Positions 52,089 to 61,054 of a stretch of 64,000 nt of DNA are shown piece by piece. The notes below the pieces were generated by a model, which saw only the letters and a program-made list of their open reading frames with translations, did no database searches and was not told the origin of the DNA. The stretch is from the NCBI GenBank assembly GCA_051002015.1, contig JBPCMS010000012.1, positions 1 to 64,000 on the forward strand, written 5' to 3'. Positions within the stretch are counted from its first letter, which is position 1. Each line of letters starts with the position of its first letter. A program made the translations under genes and the position numbers. Source of the stretch: JACDBE01 sp051002015. Lineage in GTDB: Bacteria > Actinomycetota > Acidimicrobiia > Spongiisociales > UBA5794.

Positions 52089-53041
52089 GCCAGGGGATCG
52101 AGGCGGTCGCCGAGGCACTGGCCGGGGCCAGGACGATCGTCACCGTCGGCCACGTCGGGCCGGATGGCGACGCCCTCGGCTCGATGATCGGCATCGCCCG
52201 TAGCGCCACGCTCTCCGGCAGGCAGGCATGGTCCACGTTCGGGGAGCCGTTCGTCATGCCCCACACCCTTCGCTTCCTCGACACCGAGGGGCTGGTCCCC
52301 GTCAGCCAGGTGCCGGAGACGTTCGATCTGCTGGTGGTTCTGGACTGCGCCGAGCGGAGCCGGCTGGGGAGCGCCGCTCCCATCGCCGAGCGGGCGGGGG
52401 CGGTCGCCGTCATCGACCACCATGTCACCCACGAGGCGTTCGGCGACGTCTCCTGGATCGATCCCCATGCCGGGGCAACGGCCGAGCTGGTGGCCAGGGT
52501 GCTGGCCCACCTCGGCTGGCCGATCGACCGCGGGGTCGCCGAGGCGCTCTACGCCGGGATCGTCACCGACACCGGCCGGTTCCAGTACTCATCGACCAGC
52601 CCCGGGGTGCACCGGATTGCCGCCTACCTGCTCGAGGCCGGGGTGGCTCCCGATCGCATCGGCCAGCACCTGTTCGCCGAGGTTCCCTTCGGCTACCTCG
52701 GGCTTGCCGCCGCCGTGCTGGGGAGGGCGGTCCTCGAGCCGGAGCGATCGCTGGTTTGGTCGAGCCTCACCGCCGCCGACCTAGCCGCCGCCGAGATCTC
52801 CTACGAGCAGGCGGATGGGCTGATCGACCTGATCAGGATCGCCGAGGAGGCCGGGGTGGCCCTGCTCCTGCGCCAGCTCGACGGGGCCAGCACCAAGGGC
52901 AGCCTGCGCTCGCGGGGCGCGGTCGACGTGGCGGCGGTGGCGAGCAGGCTGGGCGGCGGTGGCCATCACAACGCCTCGGGCTTCACCGTGGCCGGGAGCA
53001 TCGAGCAGGCCATCGAGCTGGTGCGCGAGGCGATGCGATGA
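52085..53041 (+). CDS. nrnA: DHH-family oligoribonuclease/pAp phosphatase NrnA
   Basis: Degrades nano-RNA and dephosphorylates pAp. The 318-residue protein has the DHH catalytic motifs: GHVGPDGDALGSM (D-x-D), a central VVLDCAERSRLG Asp, AVIDHHVTHEAFGD (DHH), and the DHHA1 substrate domain ending RLGGGGHHNASGFTVAG. All metal ligands are retained. It occupies the usual place between rbfA and truB in actinobacteria. Confidence 0.94.
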   Translation: MSQGIEAVAEALAGARTIVTVGHVGPDGDALGSMIGIARSATLSGRQAWSTFGEPFVMPHTLRFLDTEGLVPVSQVPETFDLLVVLDCAERSRLGSAAPIAERAGAVAVIDHHVTHEAFGDVSWIDPHAGATAELVARVLAHLGWPIDRGVAEALYAGIVTDTGRFQYSSTSPGVHRIAAYLLEAGVAPDRIGQHLFAEVPFGYLGLAAAVLGRAVLEPERSLVWSSLTAADLAAAEISYEQADGLIDLIRIAEEAGVALLLRQLDGASTKGSLRSRGAVDVAAVASRLGGGGHHNASGFTVAGSIEQAIELVREAMR

Positions 53042-53937
53042 GCCGCATCGACGGGTTTCTGCTGGTCGACAAGCCGAAGACGTGGACGTCGCACGATGTC
53101 GTCGCCAAGGTGCGGGGCATCGCCGGTCAGAAGAAGGTGGGGCACGCCGGGACGCTCGACCCGATGGCAACCGGTCTGCTGGTGCTGGCCCTGGGGCGCG
53201 CCACCCGCCTGCTCCGCTTCGTACAGGAGGCGCCCAAGGAGTACGTTGCCACCGCCCGGTTCGGGGTGGCCACCGACACCCTCGACGCAGACGGGGCCGT
53301 CCTCTCCCGGGAGCCGATGGCGGTGACCGAGGACGACGTGGACGCCGTGCTCGGCCGCTTCACCGGTCGCATCCTCCAGGTGCCGCCGATGGTGTCGGCA
53401 CGCCGCGTGGGCGGACGCAGGCTCTACGCAATGGCGCGCCAGGGCGTCGAGGTGGAGCGAGAGGCGCGTCCGGTGACCATCCACGACATCGAGGTGATCG
53501 ACTTCGCCCCCTGCGACTACCCGGAGGTCACCCTCCGGGTCCGCTGTTCCACCGGAACCTACATCCGTACCCTGGCCGACGATCTGGCCGGGGCGCTTGG
53601 CGGGCGGGCCTACCTCACCTCCCTGCGGCGCACCGCCAACGGCGGCCATCGGGTCGGCTCGGCGCACACCGTCGACGCCCTCAGCCTGGCCGCCGACGAG
53701 GAGCGGCTGACCGATCTGGTCCTGTCCCCCGCAGACGGCCTCCCCGATCTCCCCGCGGTCATCGTCGATCCGGACACCGCGGAGGGGGTGAGGCATGGCG
53801 TCCCCTTCGCCAGCCGCGCCCTCGGCGACGGTGCCCCCGGCGACGGTGTCGTCCGTCTCACCGACGGCGCCGGCGGGCTGCTCGCCGTCTACACCATCGA
53901 CGGGGTGAGGGCCATGCCCGAGGTGGTGCTGTCGTGA
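53038..53937 (+). CDS. truB: tRNA pseudouridine-55 synthase
   Basis: Forms pseudouridine 55 in the tRNA T-loop. The 299-residue protein has DGFLLVDKPKTWTSHDVV, the catalytic Asp in GHAGTLDPMATGLL, RFTGRILQVPPMVSARRVGG and RCSTGTYIRTLADDLAGALG. The C-terminal PUA-like part is present. It overlaps nrnA by 4 bases (ATGA) and ribF by 4 bases (GTGA). Confidence 0.95.
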   Translation: MSRIDGFLLVDKPKTWTSHDVVAKVRGIAGQKKVGHAGTLDPMATGLLVLALGRATRLLRFVQEAPKEYVATARFGVATDTLDADGAVLSREPMAVTEDDVDAVLGRFTGRILQVPPMVSARRVGGRRLYAMARQGVEVEREARPVTIHDIEVIDFAPCDYPEVTLRVRCSTGTYIRTLADDLAGALGGRAYLTSLRRTANGGHRVGSAHTVDALSLAADEERLTDLVLSPADGLPDLPAVIVDPDTAEGVRHGVPFASRALGDGAPGDGVVRLTDGAGGLLAVYTIDGVRAMPEVVLS

Positions 53938-54881
53938 AGGTGCTGGAGGGCCCCTACCGGTCGTGGCCGGCGCCGGAGCGGCGGGCGGCGGCGACGGTCG
54001 GGGTCTACGACGGGGTCCACCGTGGCCACCGGGCGGTGATCGTCTCCCTCGGCGAGCTCGCCGCGAGGATGGGCCTCGCCCTCACCGTGGTCACCTTCCG
54101 GAACCATCCGGCCACCCTGCTGGCTCCCGACCGGATCCCGGCCCGGCTCACCACGCTCGACCAGCAGCTCGACCAGTTCGAGGAGCTGGCGGTGGATCAG
54201 GTGGCGGTGCTCGACTTCGACGACGAGTTGCGCCATCTCTCCGCCGCAGCCTTCGTCACCGAGGTGCTGGTCGACGCCCTCGACTGCGCCGTGGTGTCGG
54301 TCGGGGAGGACTTCCGCTTCGGGGTGGGCCAGGAGGGCGATGTCGACCTGCTCACCCGGCTGGGCGCCGCCCACGGGTTCACCGTGACCCCGGTGGCGCT
54401 GGTGGGCGGTACCGAGGGGGCGTTCCGAGCCTCGGACGTCCGAGCCGCCCTGGCGGAAGGCGACCTGGGAACCGCCGGGCACATCCTGGGGAGGCGGTTC
54501 ATGGTAAGGGGCACGGTGGTGCGCGGCGACGGTCGGGGCCGGTCGATCGGCTATCCCACCGCCAACCTGGTGCTGGCCCCCGGCCAGGCGGTCCCCCAGC
54601 GGGGCGTGTATGCGGTGTGGGTCGGGCTCGGCGACGGCACCGTGGCAGGGGTGGCCAACATCGGGGTCCGGCCGACGTTCGGCGCAACCGCCGAGGTGCT
54701 CGAGGTCCACCTGCTCGACGCCGACATCGACCTGTACGACCGGGTGGTGGAGGTGGCGTTCGTCTCCCGCATCCGGGAGGAGCGACGGTTCGACGGGATC
54801 GACGCGCTGGTGGCCCAGATCGGTCGCGACGCCGAGGAGGCGGCCCGGCTTCTGGCGGCCGAGGCGGGATCGCTTCCGTGA
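53934..54881 (+). CDS. ribF: Bifunctional riboflavin kinase/FAD synthetase
   Basis: Converts riboflavin to FMN and FAD. In 315 residues it has an N-terminal nucleotidyltransferase (VGVYDGVHRGHRAVI, VSVGEDFRFGVGQEGD) and a C-terminal riboflavin kinase (GRGRSIGYPTANLVL, GVANIGVRPTFG, EVHLLDADIDLYDR). It supplies FAD for EtfAB, the acyl-CoA dehydrogenase and the fused flavoprotein. It overlaps truB and the next gene by 4 bases each. Confidence 0.95.
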   Translation: MKVLEGPYRSWPAPERRAAATVGVYDGVHRGHRAVIVSLGELAARMGLALTVVTFRNHPATLLAPDRIPARLTTLDQQLDQFEELAVDQVAVLDFDDELRHLSAAAFVTEVLVDALDCAVVSVGEDFRFGVGQEGDVDLLTRLGAAHGFTVTPVALVGGTEGAFRASDVRAALAEGDLGTAGHILGRRFMVRGTVVRGDGRGRSIGYPTANLVLAPGQAVPQRGVYAVWVGLGDGTVAGVANIGVRPTFGATAEVLEVHLLDADIDLYDRVVEVAFVSRIREERRFDGIDALVAQIGRDAEEAARLLAAEAGSLP

Positions 54882-55264
54882 CCCGCTCCCGGGTCGCCTC
54901 CGGCTCGCCGTACGAGACCCGGTACGGGTTCAGCCGGGCGGTCCGAGTGGGCGACCGGGTGTTGGTGGCCGGCACCGGCCCGGTTCCGGCGCCGGGTGGG
55001 GAGGTGGCGGCAACCGCCTACGACCAGATGCTCCGCTGCGGCGAGATCGTCGTCGCCGCCATGGCCGGGCTGGGCGCCCGCCCCGAGGACGTGGTGCGTA
55101 CCAGGATGTTCATCGTGGATGCCGCCGACGCCGACGGGGTGGGTCGGGCCCACGCCGAGCTGTTCGGCGCCGCCTCCCCTGCCGCCACCATGGTCGTGGT
55201 GGCCGGTCTGCTCGATCCCACCTGGCTGGTCGAGGTCGAGATCGAGGCCCTGATCGACGGCTGA
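54878..55264 (+). CDS. RidA/YjgF-family protein
   Basis: A 128-residue homotrimer-type protein of the Rid superfamily. SRAVRVGDRVLVAGTGPVP, AYDQMLRCGEIVVAAMAGLGA and VRTRMFIVDAADADGVGRAH are typical. The arginine that binds the imine carboxylate in RidA proper is in VVRTRMF. Rid proteins deaminate reactive enamines; the specific substrate here is unknown. The gene ends the long overlapping operon that starts at rimP. GCCGG-AGGG-CCGGC about 10 bp after the stop may be a weak terminator hairpin. Confidence 0.82.
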   Translation: MTRSRVASGSPYETRYGFSRAVRVGDRVLVAGTGPVPAPGGEVAATAYDQMLRCGEIVVAAMAGLGARPEDVVRTRMFIVDAADADGVGRAHAELFGAASPAATMVVVAGLLDPTWLVEVEIEALIDG

Positions 55265-55359
55265 TACCGACCGCCGGAGGGCCGGCTGGACCATGGGACT
55301 CGAACCAACCTCCCTGGCCCGTGTCCGCCGGCGGGCCCTTGGTGTGAGCGCGATGGTGG

Positions 55360-55491
55360 CCGAACTTCAGCGGATTGGTACTCGCCAGGGGTACGCAGAA
55401 CCTTAGGTTCGGCAGAAGCCGCCAGAAGCGGCCGTCGCTGGCCGAACTTCAGCGGATTACGTGTCGTGGCGACACGCAGGAACCTTAGGTT
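55360..55491 (-). repeat. Palindromic repeat cluster R5 (one type B and one hybrid unit)
   Basis: Two units in minus orientation lie between the convergent ridA-like and kup genes. 55360-55412 is a full type B unit (CCGAACTTCAGCGGATTGG, TACTCGCCAGGGGTACGCAG, AACCTTAGGTT). 55442-55491 combines the type B outer arm CCGAACTTCAGCGGATT with the type A core ACGTGTCGTGGCGACACG and AACCTTAGGTT. From 55492 to 55551 the gap continues with a degenerate GCCGCC-rich stretch of two 30-bp-like repeats. Confidence 0.88.
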
Positions 55492-55551
55492 TGCCGCCAA
55501 TGGCCGCCGTTCACCGCCGCTCGCCGCCAACTGCCGCCGTTCGCCAGCCGC

Positions 55552-57459
55552 CTAGATGTCGACCGCGGTGCCGATCTCGACGACCCGCTCGGTGGGTAGC
55601 TTGAAGTAGGCGGCGGCGCTGCGGGCGTTGCGGTGCATGAACTGGAACACACGCTCGGAGACCGTGCTCAGCCCGAACCCTGGGCGGCTCACCGTCGACT
55701 CCGTTCCCAGGAAGTAGGTGGTGTGGAGCGGGTCGAACCCCACCTCGGCGATGAGATGCCCCAGCTCCATCGGGACGTTCGGCTCCTCCATGAACCCGTA
55801 CCTCAGGGTCACCTGGTAGAACCGGCTCCCCAGATGCACGACCTCCTCGCGCCGGGCGCGGGGGACCCGTGGGGTGGTCTCGATGCGGACGGCGAGGAAG
55901 ACCACCGACTCGTGGATCGCCTCGTTGTGGCGCAGGTTGGCCAGGAAGGCCGGCGGAACCCGACCCTTGATGGGGAACAGGTAGACGCCGGTGCCGTTGA
56001 TCCGCCGCAGGTCGGTCTTGCGGGACAGGCTGGAGATCACGGCTGGAAGGGGCTGCTCGCCACGGCGGAGCATCCTGGCCACATGCGCCCTTCCCACCCT
56101 CCAGGTGCGCATCAGGGCGTAGAGCAGGGCGGCCAGCACCAGCGGGAACCAGCCGCCGGCCGGGATCTTGACCAGGTTGGCGGAGAGGAAAGTCAGGTCG
56201 ACGAGGAGGAACCCGCCGATGATGACCCCCACCTTGGCCCGGCTCCAACCCCAGTGCTCCCTGGCGTACACCCCGATGAGGATGCTGGTGATCAGCATGG
56301 TTGCGGTGACAGCCACGCCGTAGGCGGCCGCCAGGTTGGCCGAGGTGCGGAACCCGAGGACCAGCCCGACGCAGGCGAGGAGCAGACCCCAGTTCACCGT
56401 GGGGACGTAGACCTGGCCGTGGGCCTCCTCGGAGGTGTGTCGGACATCCATGCGGGGGATGAAGTCGAGCTGGACCGCCTGGTGGGTGAGCGAGAACACC
56501 CCCGAGATCAACGCCTGGCTGGCGATGACGGTCGCCCCCGTCGCCAGCCCGATCAGCGGGTACAACGCCCACCCAGGGGCGAGCAGGAAGAACGGGCTCC
56601 GCACCGCCTCGGGGTCGTTGAGCAGGAGGGCCGCCTGCCCGGCGTAGTTGAGCAGCAACGCCGGCATCACCACGGCGAACCAGCCCCGCTTGATCGGCCG
56701 GGCCCCGAAGTGCCCCATGTCGGCGTACAGCGCCTCACCGCCGGTCACCACCAAGAAGACCGAGCCGAGGGCGATGAAGGCTCTGGTGGTGTGATCGGCG
56801 ATGAATTCGTAGGCGTACCACGGGTTGACCGCGGCGAGCACGCCCGGCTCGTCGAGAACCCGCATCAACCCGAGGACGGCGATCACCGCGAACCAGACCA
56901 GCATCACCGGGCCGAAGAGCCTGCCGACCACGTGGGTCCCGCGATGCTGGATCGAGAACAGCGCCACCAGGATGACCAGGGCAGCCGGCACCACGTACCT
57001 GGCCAGCGACGGCGCCGCCAACTCGACCCCCTCGACGGCGGAGAGCACGGAGATGGCCGGGGTGATCGCCCCTTCCCCGGAGAGCATGGCGGCGCCGAAC
57101 AGCCCGAGCATCACCAGCCTCGCCCGACGCACCCGGTCCGGCGCCGTGGGGGCGACCAGGGCGGTGAGCGAGAGGATGCCCCCCTCGCCGTCGTTGTCGG
57201 CCCGCATCACCACCGAGACGTACTTGATGGCGATGATGAGTACCAGCGCCCAGAAGATCAGGGACAGCACCCCGAGCACACTGGCGTCTTGCACCGGGAT
57301 GTTGTGCTCCTCGGTGAAGACCTCCCGGAAGGCGTACAGCGGGCTGGTGCCGATGTCGCCGTACACCACCCCGATGGCGCCGATGGTGAGCGGGAGCATG
57401 GCCCCCCGGGGGCCGTGGGTGGTTGGGGGAGGTACGGCTGCAGGGGGCGCTGCTGGCAT
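55552..57459 (-). CDS. kup: Kup-family potassium uptake transporter
   Basis: Proton-coupled potassium importer of about 635 residues. The first membrane region carries the family signature [18 protein letters not shown], followed by about eleven further hydrophobic spans (such as [20 protein letters not shown] and [10 protein letters not shown]) and a soluble C-terminal domain. ATG 57459 gives [10 protein letters not shown] before the first span; an in-frame ATG at 57498 would add 13 residues, and neither has a clear ribosome site. Divergent from rpsO. Confidence 0.93.
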   Translation of the reverse strand: MPAAPPAAVPPPTTHGPRGAMLPLTIGAIGVVYGDIGTSPLYAFREVFTEEHNIPVQDASVLGVLSLIFWALVLIIAIKYVSVVMRADNDGEGGILSLTALVAPTAPDRVRRARLVMLGLFGAAMLSGEGAITPAISVLSAVEGVELAAPSLARYVVPAALVILVALFSIQHRGTHVVGRLFGPVMLVWFAVIAVLGLMRVLDEPGVLAAVNPWYAYEFIADHTTRAFIALGSVFLVVTGGEALYADMGHFGARPIKRGWFAVVMPALLLNYAGQAALLLNDPEAVRSPFFLLAPGWALYPLIGLATGATVIASQALISGVFSLTHQAVQLDFIPRMDVRHTSEEAHGQVYVPTVNWGLLLACVGLVLGFRTSANLAAAYGVAVTATMLITSILIGVYAREHWGWSRAKVGVIIGGFLLVDLTFLSANLVKIPAGGWFPLVLAALLYALMRTWRVGRAHVARMLRRGEQPLPAVISSLSRKTDLRRINGTGVYLFPIKGRVPPAFLANLRHNEAIHESVVFLAVRIETTPRVPRARREEVVHLGSRFYQVTLRYGFMEEPNVPMELGHLIAEVGFDPLHTTYFLGTESTVSRPGFGLSTVSERVFQFMHRNARSAAAYFKLPTERVVEIGTAVDI

Positions 57460-57534
57460 GCGAAGTCGGAACCCTACTCGCTCCTCGGAGGGATGCATCG
57501 TCGGGGCGAGGTTGGCGGAACGGCCCTCTCCGGC

Positions 57535-57540
57535 TACACT
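57535..57540 (+). promoter_or_regulatory. Probable -10 element of rpsO-pnp
   Basis: TACACT in CCGGCTACACTTGC, about 95 bp before rpsO and identical to the -10 hexamers before ffh and rpsB. The divergent kup start is about 75 bp away, so the two promoters share this 175-bp region. Confidence 0.45.
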
Positions 57541-57633
57541 TGCGGCTCGGACGTTCGTCCGCCGCACCTCCGCGTGATGGGTCTCACCGCCGCAGCGCGA
57601 TGCTCAGCCCCATCGGTCGGAATGCCCCCTGTC

Positions 57634-57906
57634 GTGAAGGACACGCAGTTGAAAGAGAAGCAGACCATCATCGAATCGTTCGGTTCCCACCAGGCCGACA
57701 CCGGATCCCCTGAGGTCCAGGTGGCCCTGTTGACCGAGCGCATCAACCACCTCACCGAGCATCTGCGGTCGAACCAGAAGGATCACCACAGCCGGCGAGG
57801 ACTGCTGACGATGGTCGGCAAGCGGCGCCGTCTGCTCGGCTACCTGCGCAATCAGGACGTCGAGCGCTACCGCTCCCTCATCGCCAGGCTGGGCCTGCGC
57901 CGCTGA
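57634..57906 (+). CDS. rpsO: 30S ribosomal protein S15
   Basis: Primary 16S rRNA-binding protein of 90 residues: [47 protein letters not shown] in blocks, and [18 protein letters not shown] 57634 gives a length of 90, one more than E. coli S15; an ATG at 57622 would add four residues. The rpsO-pnp order is universal and the intergenic hairpin suggests joint transcription with processing. Confidence 0.94.
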   Translation: MKDTQLKEKQTIIESFGSHQADTGSPEVQVALLTERINHLTEHLRSNQKDHHSRRGLLTMVGKRRRLLGYLRNQDVERYRSLIARLGLRR

Positions 57907-57997
57907 GGGTGTCGAGGGTCGGACGGCTCGCCCGTCCCACCCGCACGGAGCCGCAGCGACTCGGTCGGCGGCCCGAAGCAGAAGCAGGGGACACCCA

Positions 57998-58060
57998 CCA
58001 GTTGTCAGTGGCGGGCGCTCTCGGATCCCCCGACCGGGAGCTCCCACCACTGCCAATTGG
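57998..58060 (+). promoter_or_regulatory. 27-bp stem-loop between rpsO and pnp (candidate RNase III site)
   Basis: Bases 57998-58024 are complementary to 58034-58060 over 27 positions with three mismatches and two G-U pairs, closing a 9-base loop. Key arms are CCAGTTGTCAGTGG (57998-58011) with CCACTGCCAATTGG (58047-58060), and GCTCTCGG (58017-58024) with CCGGGAGC (58034-58041). It lies 35 bases before the pnp start. In E. coli and Streptomyces a long stem at this place is cut by RNase III and mediates PNPase autoregulation. Confidence 0.75.
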
Positions 58061-58094
58061 TCAGTGTCTCCTCCAACAACAGAGGAGAACACGC

Positions 58095-60542
58095 GTGGCA
58101 GAGACCACCGTTCGTGGCCGGATAGGCGACAAGGAAGTCGTCTTCTCGGCGGGCAAGCTCGCCCAACTCGCCGATGGGGCCGTCGTGGCCACCGTCGGCA
58201 ACACCGAAGTCATCGTCACCGCAACGGCCAGCAGGTCGGTGCGCGAGGGACAGGACTTCTTCCCGCTCACCGTCGACGTCGAGGAGCGGATGTACTCCGT
58301 GGGTCGGATCCCCGGCTCGTTCTTCCGACGTGAGGGACGCGCCACCGAGAAGGCGACGCTCACCGCCCGCCTGATCGACCGACCGCTCCGCCCGGCGTTC
58401 GCCGACGGTTACCGGTGCGAGACCCATGTCGTCGCCACCATCCTGGCGGCCGACCTGGTCAACCCCTACGACGTTCCGGCACTCAACGCGGCGTCTGCGG
58501 CCCTGACCGTCAGCGCCATCCCGTTCCTGGGTCCCATCGGCGCCGTCCGACTGGCGCTGCGTGACGGCGACTGGATCGCCTTCCCCACCTTCGAGGAGAT
58601 GGACGAGTCCGTCTTCGAGATCGTGGTTGCCGGGAGGCGCAACGAGGCCGGCGGTGTCGACATCGCCATGGTCGAGGCCGGTGCCACCGAGAACGGGTAC
58701 CGGATGGTCCAGGACGGCGCCCCCGCCAGCGACGAGGAGACCGTGGCCCGAGGTCTCGAGGCGGCCAAGGACCACATCGCCGCCATCGTCGACCTCCAGC
58801 TCGAGCTGCGCCGCCAGCTGGGCGAACCGGAGCCGGTGGAATGGCCCGTGGTCGAGGACTATTCGGCCGAGGTGTACGACCGGGTCGCCACCATCGCCCG
58901 CCCCAGGCTGGAGGCGATGGGGATCATCGCCGACAAGACCGAGCGGCTGCTCACCGAGAAGCGGGTCGCCGACGAGGTGATGGCCGAGCTGGCAATCCCC
59001 GAGGACGACGCCGCCTTGGCGGCCGCATCGAAGAGAGCCTTCCGGTCGGTGCAGAAAACCATGATGCGGGACCGGGTGGTCCGTGACGGCATCAGGCTCG
59101 ACGGCCGGGGCCTCACCGACGTCCGGCCGCTCACCATCGAGGTGGGGGTGCTCCCCGAGGTCCACGGGTCGGGTCTGTTCCAGCGGGGCGAGACCCAGGT
59201 GCTCAACGTCACCACGCTGGGCATGACCAAGATGGAGCAGATGCTCGACACCATCTCGGTCGAGGAAACCAAGCGCTACATGCACCACTACAACATGGCG
59301 CCGTTCGCCACCGGCGAGACCGGCTTCATGCGCGGTCCCAAGCGGCGCGAGATCGGGCACGGAGCCCTCGCCGAGCGAGCCCTGTTCCCGGTGATCCCAC
59401 CGGTGGAGGACTTCCCATACGCCTTCCGTCTCGTGTCAGAGGTGCTGATGTCGAACGGGTCGTCCTCGATGGCATCGGTGTGCGGCTCGTCGCTGTCGTT
59501 GATGGACGCAGGCGTGCCCATCGCCGCTCCGGTGGCGGGCATCGCCATGGGGCTGATCGCCCACGACGGCCGGTTCATCACGCTGACCGACATCCTCGGC
59601 GCCGAGGACGCCCTCGGCGACATGGACTTCAAGGTGGCGGGGACCCGTGACATGATCACCGCGCTCCAACTCGACACCAAGATCGAGTCGCTGCCCGCCG
59701 ACGTGCTCATCAAGGCGATGCACCAGGCCCGTGACGCCCGGCTGTTCATCCTCGATGCGATGACCGCGGTCATCGCCGAGCCTCGGGCCGAGCTCGCCCC
59801 CAACGCCCCCAAGATCGAGTCGATCGTGATCCCGAGGGACCGCATCGGCGAGGTCATCGGGCCCAAGGGCAAGGTCATCCGTGAGCTCGAGGAGGAGACC
59901 GGGGCCACCATCGAGATCGACGACGACGGCACGGTCCGGGTCGGCGCCGCCGACACCGCCTCGATGCAGCTCGCCAAGGAGCGCATCCTCGCCATCGGCT
60001 TCCCGCCGGAGGCGAACGTGGGCGAGATCTACCAGGGCGAGGTGGTGAACATCACCAAGTTCGGTGCGTTCGTCAACATCCTCCCGGGGCGTGACGGTTT
60101 GCTCCACATCTCCAAGATGGGTGGCGGCCGCCGCATCGCCGTGGTCGAGGATGTCCTCTCCCTCGGTGACAAGGTCCAGGTCGTGGTCCGCGAGATCGAC
60201 GACAGGGGCAAGGTCAGCCTCGACCTCGCCGACGGGATCGAGCTCGAGATGAAGCCCGGCGCCAAGCCCCTCGAGGCCTCGGAAAACGGAGGCGGCTACG
60301 ACGATCGCAGGCGCGACAGCGGTGGCCGTCGCGACGGTGGACGCGACCGCGGAGGTCGCGACAGCGGCCGGCGGGACCGTGACAGCAGGGGTGGTCAGGG
60401 CCGTGGATCCGACAGCCGCTCGGACAGCCGCGCCGACGGCCGCTCGGACAGCAGGAGCGGTGAGAGCCGTTCCGGCAGCCCGACCTCGTCCGGGTCGCGC
60501 ACCGTGGTCTCCTTCGAGGACGACTTCGAGAGCGGTTTCTAG
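58095..60542 (+). CDS. pnp: Polyribonucleotide nucleotidyltransferase (PNPase)
   Basis: Phosphorolytic 3'-5' exoribonuclease of the degradosome, 815 residues. It has two RNase PH-like domains (FFPLTVDVEERMYSVGRIPGSFFRREGR in blocks; LRPAFADGY; GSSSMASVCGSSLSLMDAGVP), a KH domain (IGEVIGPKGKVIRELEEETG) and an S1 domain (GAFVNILPGRDGLLHISKMG). After about residue 725 it has a 90-residue Arg/Gly/Ser/Asp-rich tail. GTG 58095 is chosen because GAGGAG lies 8 bases upstream; the frame is open further upstream but runs through the regulatory hairpin. Confidence 0.95.
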   Translation: MAETTVRGRIGDKEVVFSAGKLAQLADGAVVATVGNTEVIVTATASRSVREGQDFFPLTVDVEERMYSVGRIPGSFFRREGRATEKATLTARLIDRPLRPAFADGYRCETHVVATILAADLVNPYDVPALNAASAALTVSAIPFLGPIGAVRLALRDGDWIAFPTFEEMDESVFEIVVAGRRNEAGGVDIAMVEAGATENGYRMVQDGAPASDEETVARGLEAAKDHIAAIVDLQLELRRQLGEPEPVEWPVVEDYSAEVYDRVATIARPRLEAMGIIADKTERLLTEKRVADEVMAELAIPEDDAALAAASKRAFRSVQKTMMRDRVVRDGIRLDGRGLTDVRPLTIEVGVLPEVHGSGLFQRGETQVLNVTTLGMTKMEQMLDTISVEETKRYMHHYNMAPFATGETGFMRGPKRREIGHGALAERALFPVIPPVEDFPYAFRLVSEVLMSNGSSSMASVCGSSLSLMDAGVPIAAPVAGIAMGLIAHDGRFITLTDILGAEDALGDMDFKVAGTRDMITALQLDTKIESLPADVLIKAMHQARDARLFILDAMTAVIAEPRAELAPNAPKIESIVIPRDRIGEVIGPKGKVIRELEEETGATIEIDDDGTVRVGAADTASMQLAKERILAIGFPPEANVGEIYQGEVVNITKFGAFVNILPGRDGLLHISKMGGGRRIAVVEDVLSLGDKVQVVVREIDDRGKVSLDLADGIELEMKPGAKPLEASENGGGYDDRRRDSGGRRDGGRDRGGRDSGRRDRDSRGGQGRGSDSRSDSRADGRSDSRSGESRSGSPTSSGSRTVVSFEDDFESGF

Positions 60543-60569
60543 GACCCGGACCCGAACCTAAACGCGACT

Positions 60570-60594
60570 GGGCCCTCCCCATCGGGGAGGGCCC
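60570..60594 (+). terminator. Intrinsic terminator after pnp
   Basis: GGGCCCTCCCC (60570-60580) and GGGGAGGGCCC (60584-60594) form a perfect 11-bp stem with a 3-base loop, 28 bp after the pnp stop, followed by TTCGCTGTCTTGG (a weak T-rich tail). Because the opposing dodecin gene ends 30 bp away, the hairpin may act in both directions. Confidence 0.8.
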
Positions 60595-60623
60595 TTCGCT
60601 GTCTTGGTGGGGAGAACCCGCGG

Positions 60624-60830
60624 TCAGTCATCGAGGATGAACGTCAGCTTCATGTCGACCCGGAAGTGCTTGATGGTGCCGTCGTCGGCCAGCTCGACCT
60701 TGTGCTCGGAGATCCACGCTCCCTTGATGCCGTCCACCGTCTTCTGCGCCTTGGCCAGACCCTTGCGGATGGCGTCCTCGAAGGATCCGGGGGAGGTCGA
60801 TGTGATCTCGATCACCTTGGCAACAGACAC
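60624..60830 (-). CDS. Dodecin flavin-binding protein
   Basis: A 68-residue dodecin, a dodecameric shell that stores or buffers flavins. It has the full family pattern: VAKVIEITSTSPGSFEDAIRKG in two blocks, the flavin-stacking Trp in GIKGAWISEHKVELADDG, and FRVDMKLTFILDD. It starts at GTG 60830 with AAAGGAGC upstream. It is convergent with pnp and divergent from the SOS-controlled imu operon. Confidence 0.93.
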   Translation of the reverse strand: MSVAKVIEITSTSPGSFEDAIRKGLAKAQKTVDGIKGAWISEHKVELADDGTIKHFRVDMKLTFILDD

Positions 60831-60892
60831 GAAGCAGCTCCTTTCGGTGGGCTCTGTCAGGGCAGGCTACTCCGGGGGCCGGCCCCATGAGC

Positions 60893-60977
60893 AAGAGGCT
60901 CCGCCGTTGGGTGGAGCTCGGCGGTTGGGGCTGGGGTCCCCAACCGCACCGCGATGAGGCGTCAGCCGAAGAGCCAT
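60893..60977 (-). repeat. Second repeat family, copy 2
   Basis: Reverse-complement copy of the repeat at 2774-2859. Bases 60917-60977 match its 61-bp block exactly and AAGAGGCTCCGCCG (60893-60906) matches its second block; the 10-bp spacer differs. The GGTTGGGG/CCCCAACC stem is conserved. The copy ends 19 bp before the -35 hexamer of the imu promoter. Confidence 0.85.
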
Positions 60978-60996
60978 GTGTACAGCAAATCTCCTC

Positions 60997-61025
60997 TTGT
61001 GAATCGAACATATGTTCGATAGGGT
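60997..61025 (+). promoter_or_regulatory. LexA-controlled promoter of imuA'-imuB
   Basis: The 18-bp palindrome ATCGAACATATGTTCGAT (61003-61020) contains TCGAAC-N4-GTTCGA, the SOS box known from mycobacteria. It exactly fills the spacer between TTGTGA (60997-61002) and TAGGGT (61020-61025), a 17-base spacing, so bound LexA would block RNA polymerase. The first gene starts about 30 bases downstream. Confidence 0.85.
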
Positions 61026-61054
61026 GTGAGGCCCGGAGGAACAGGTGGAGAGAG

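Noticed and set aside
55291..55315. tRNA T-arm-like sequence (minus strand GGTTCGAGTCCC) after the ridA-like gene
   Set aside because: The T-stem pairs poorly, and no acceptor, D-arm or anticodon arm can be folded from the flanking bases. It could be a tRNA remnant but cannot be supported.
55492..55551. GCCGCC-rich degenerate repeat before the kup stop
   Set aside because: Low-complexity GC-rich sequence without a clear unit, stem or coding signal; mentioned under the R5 repeat only.
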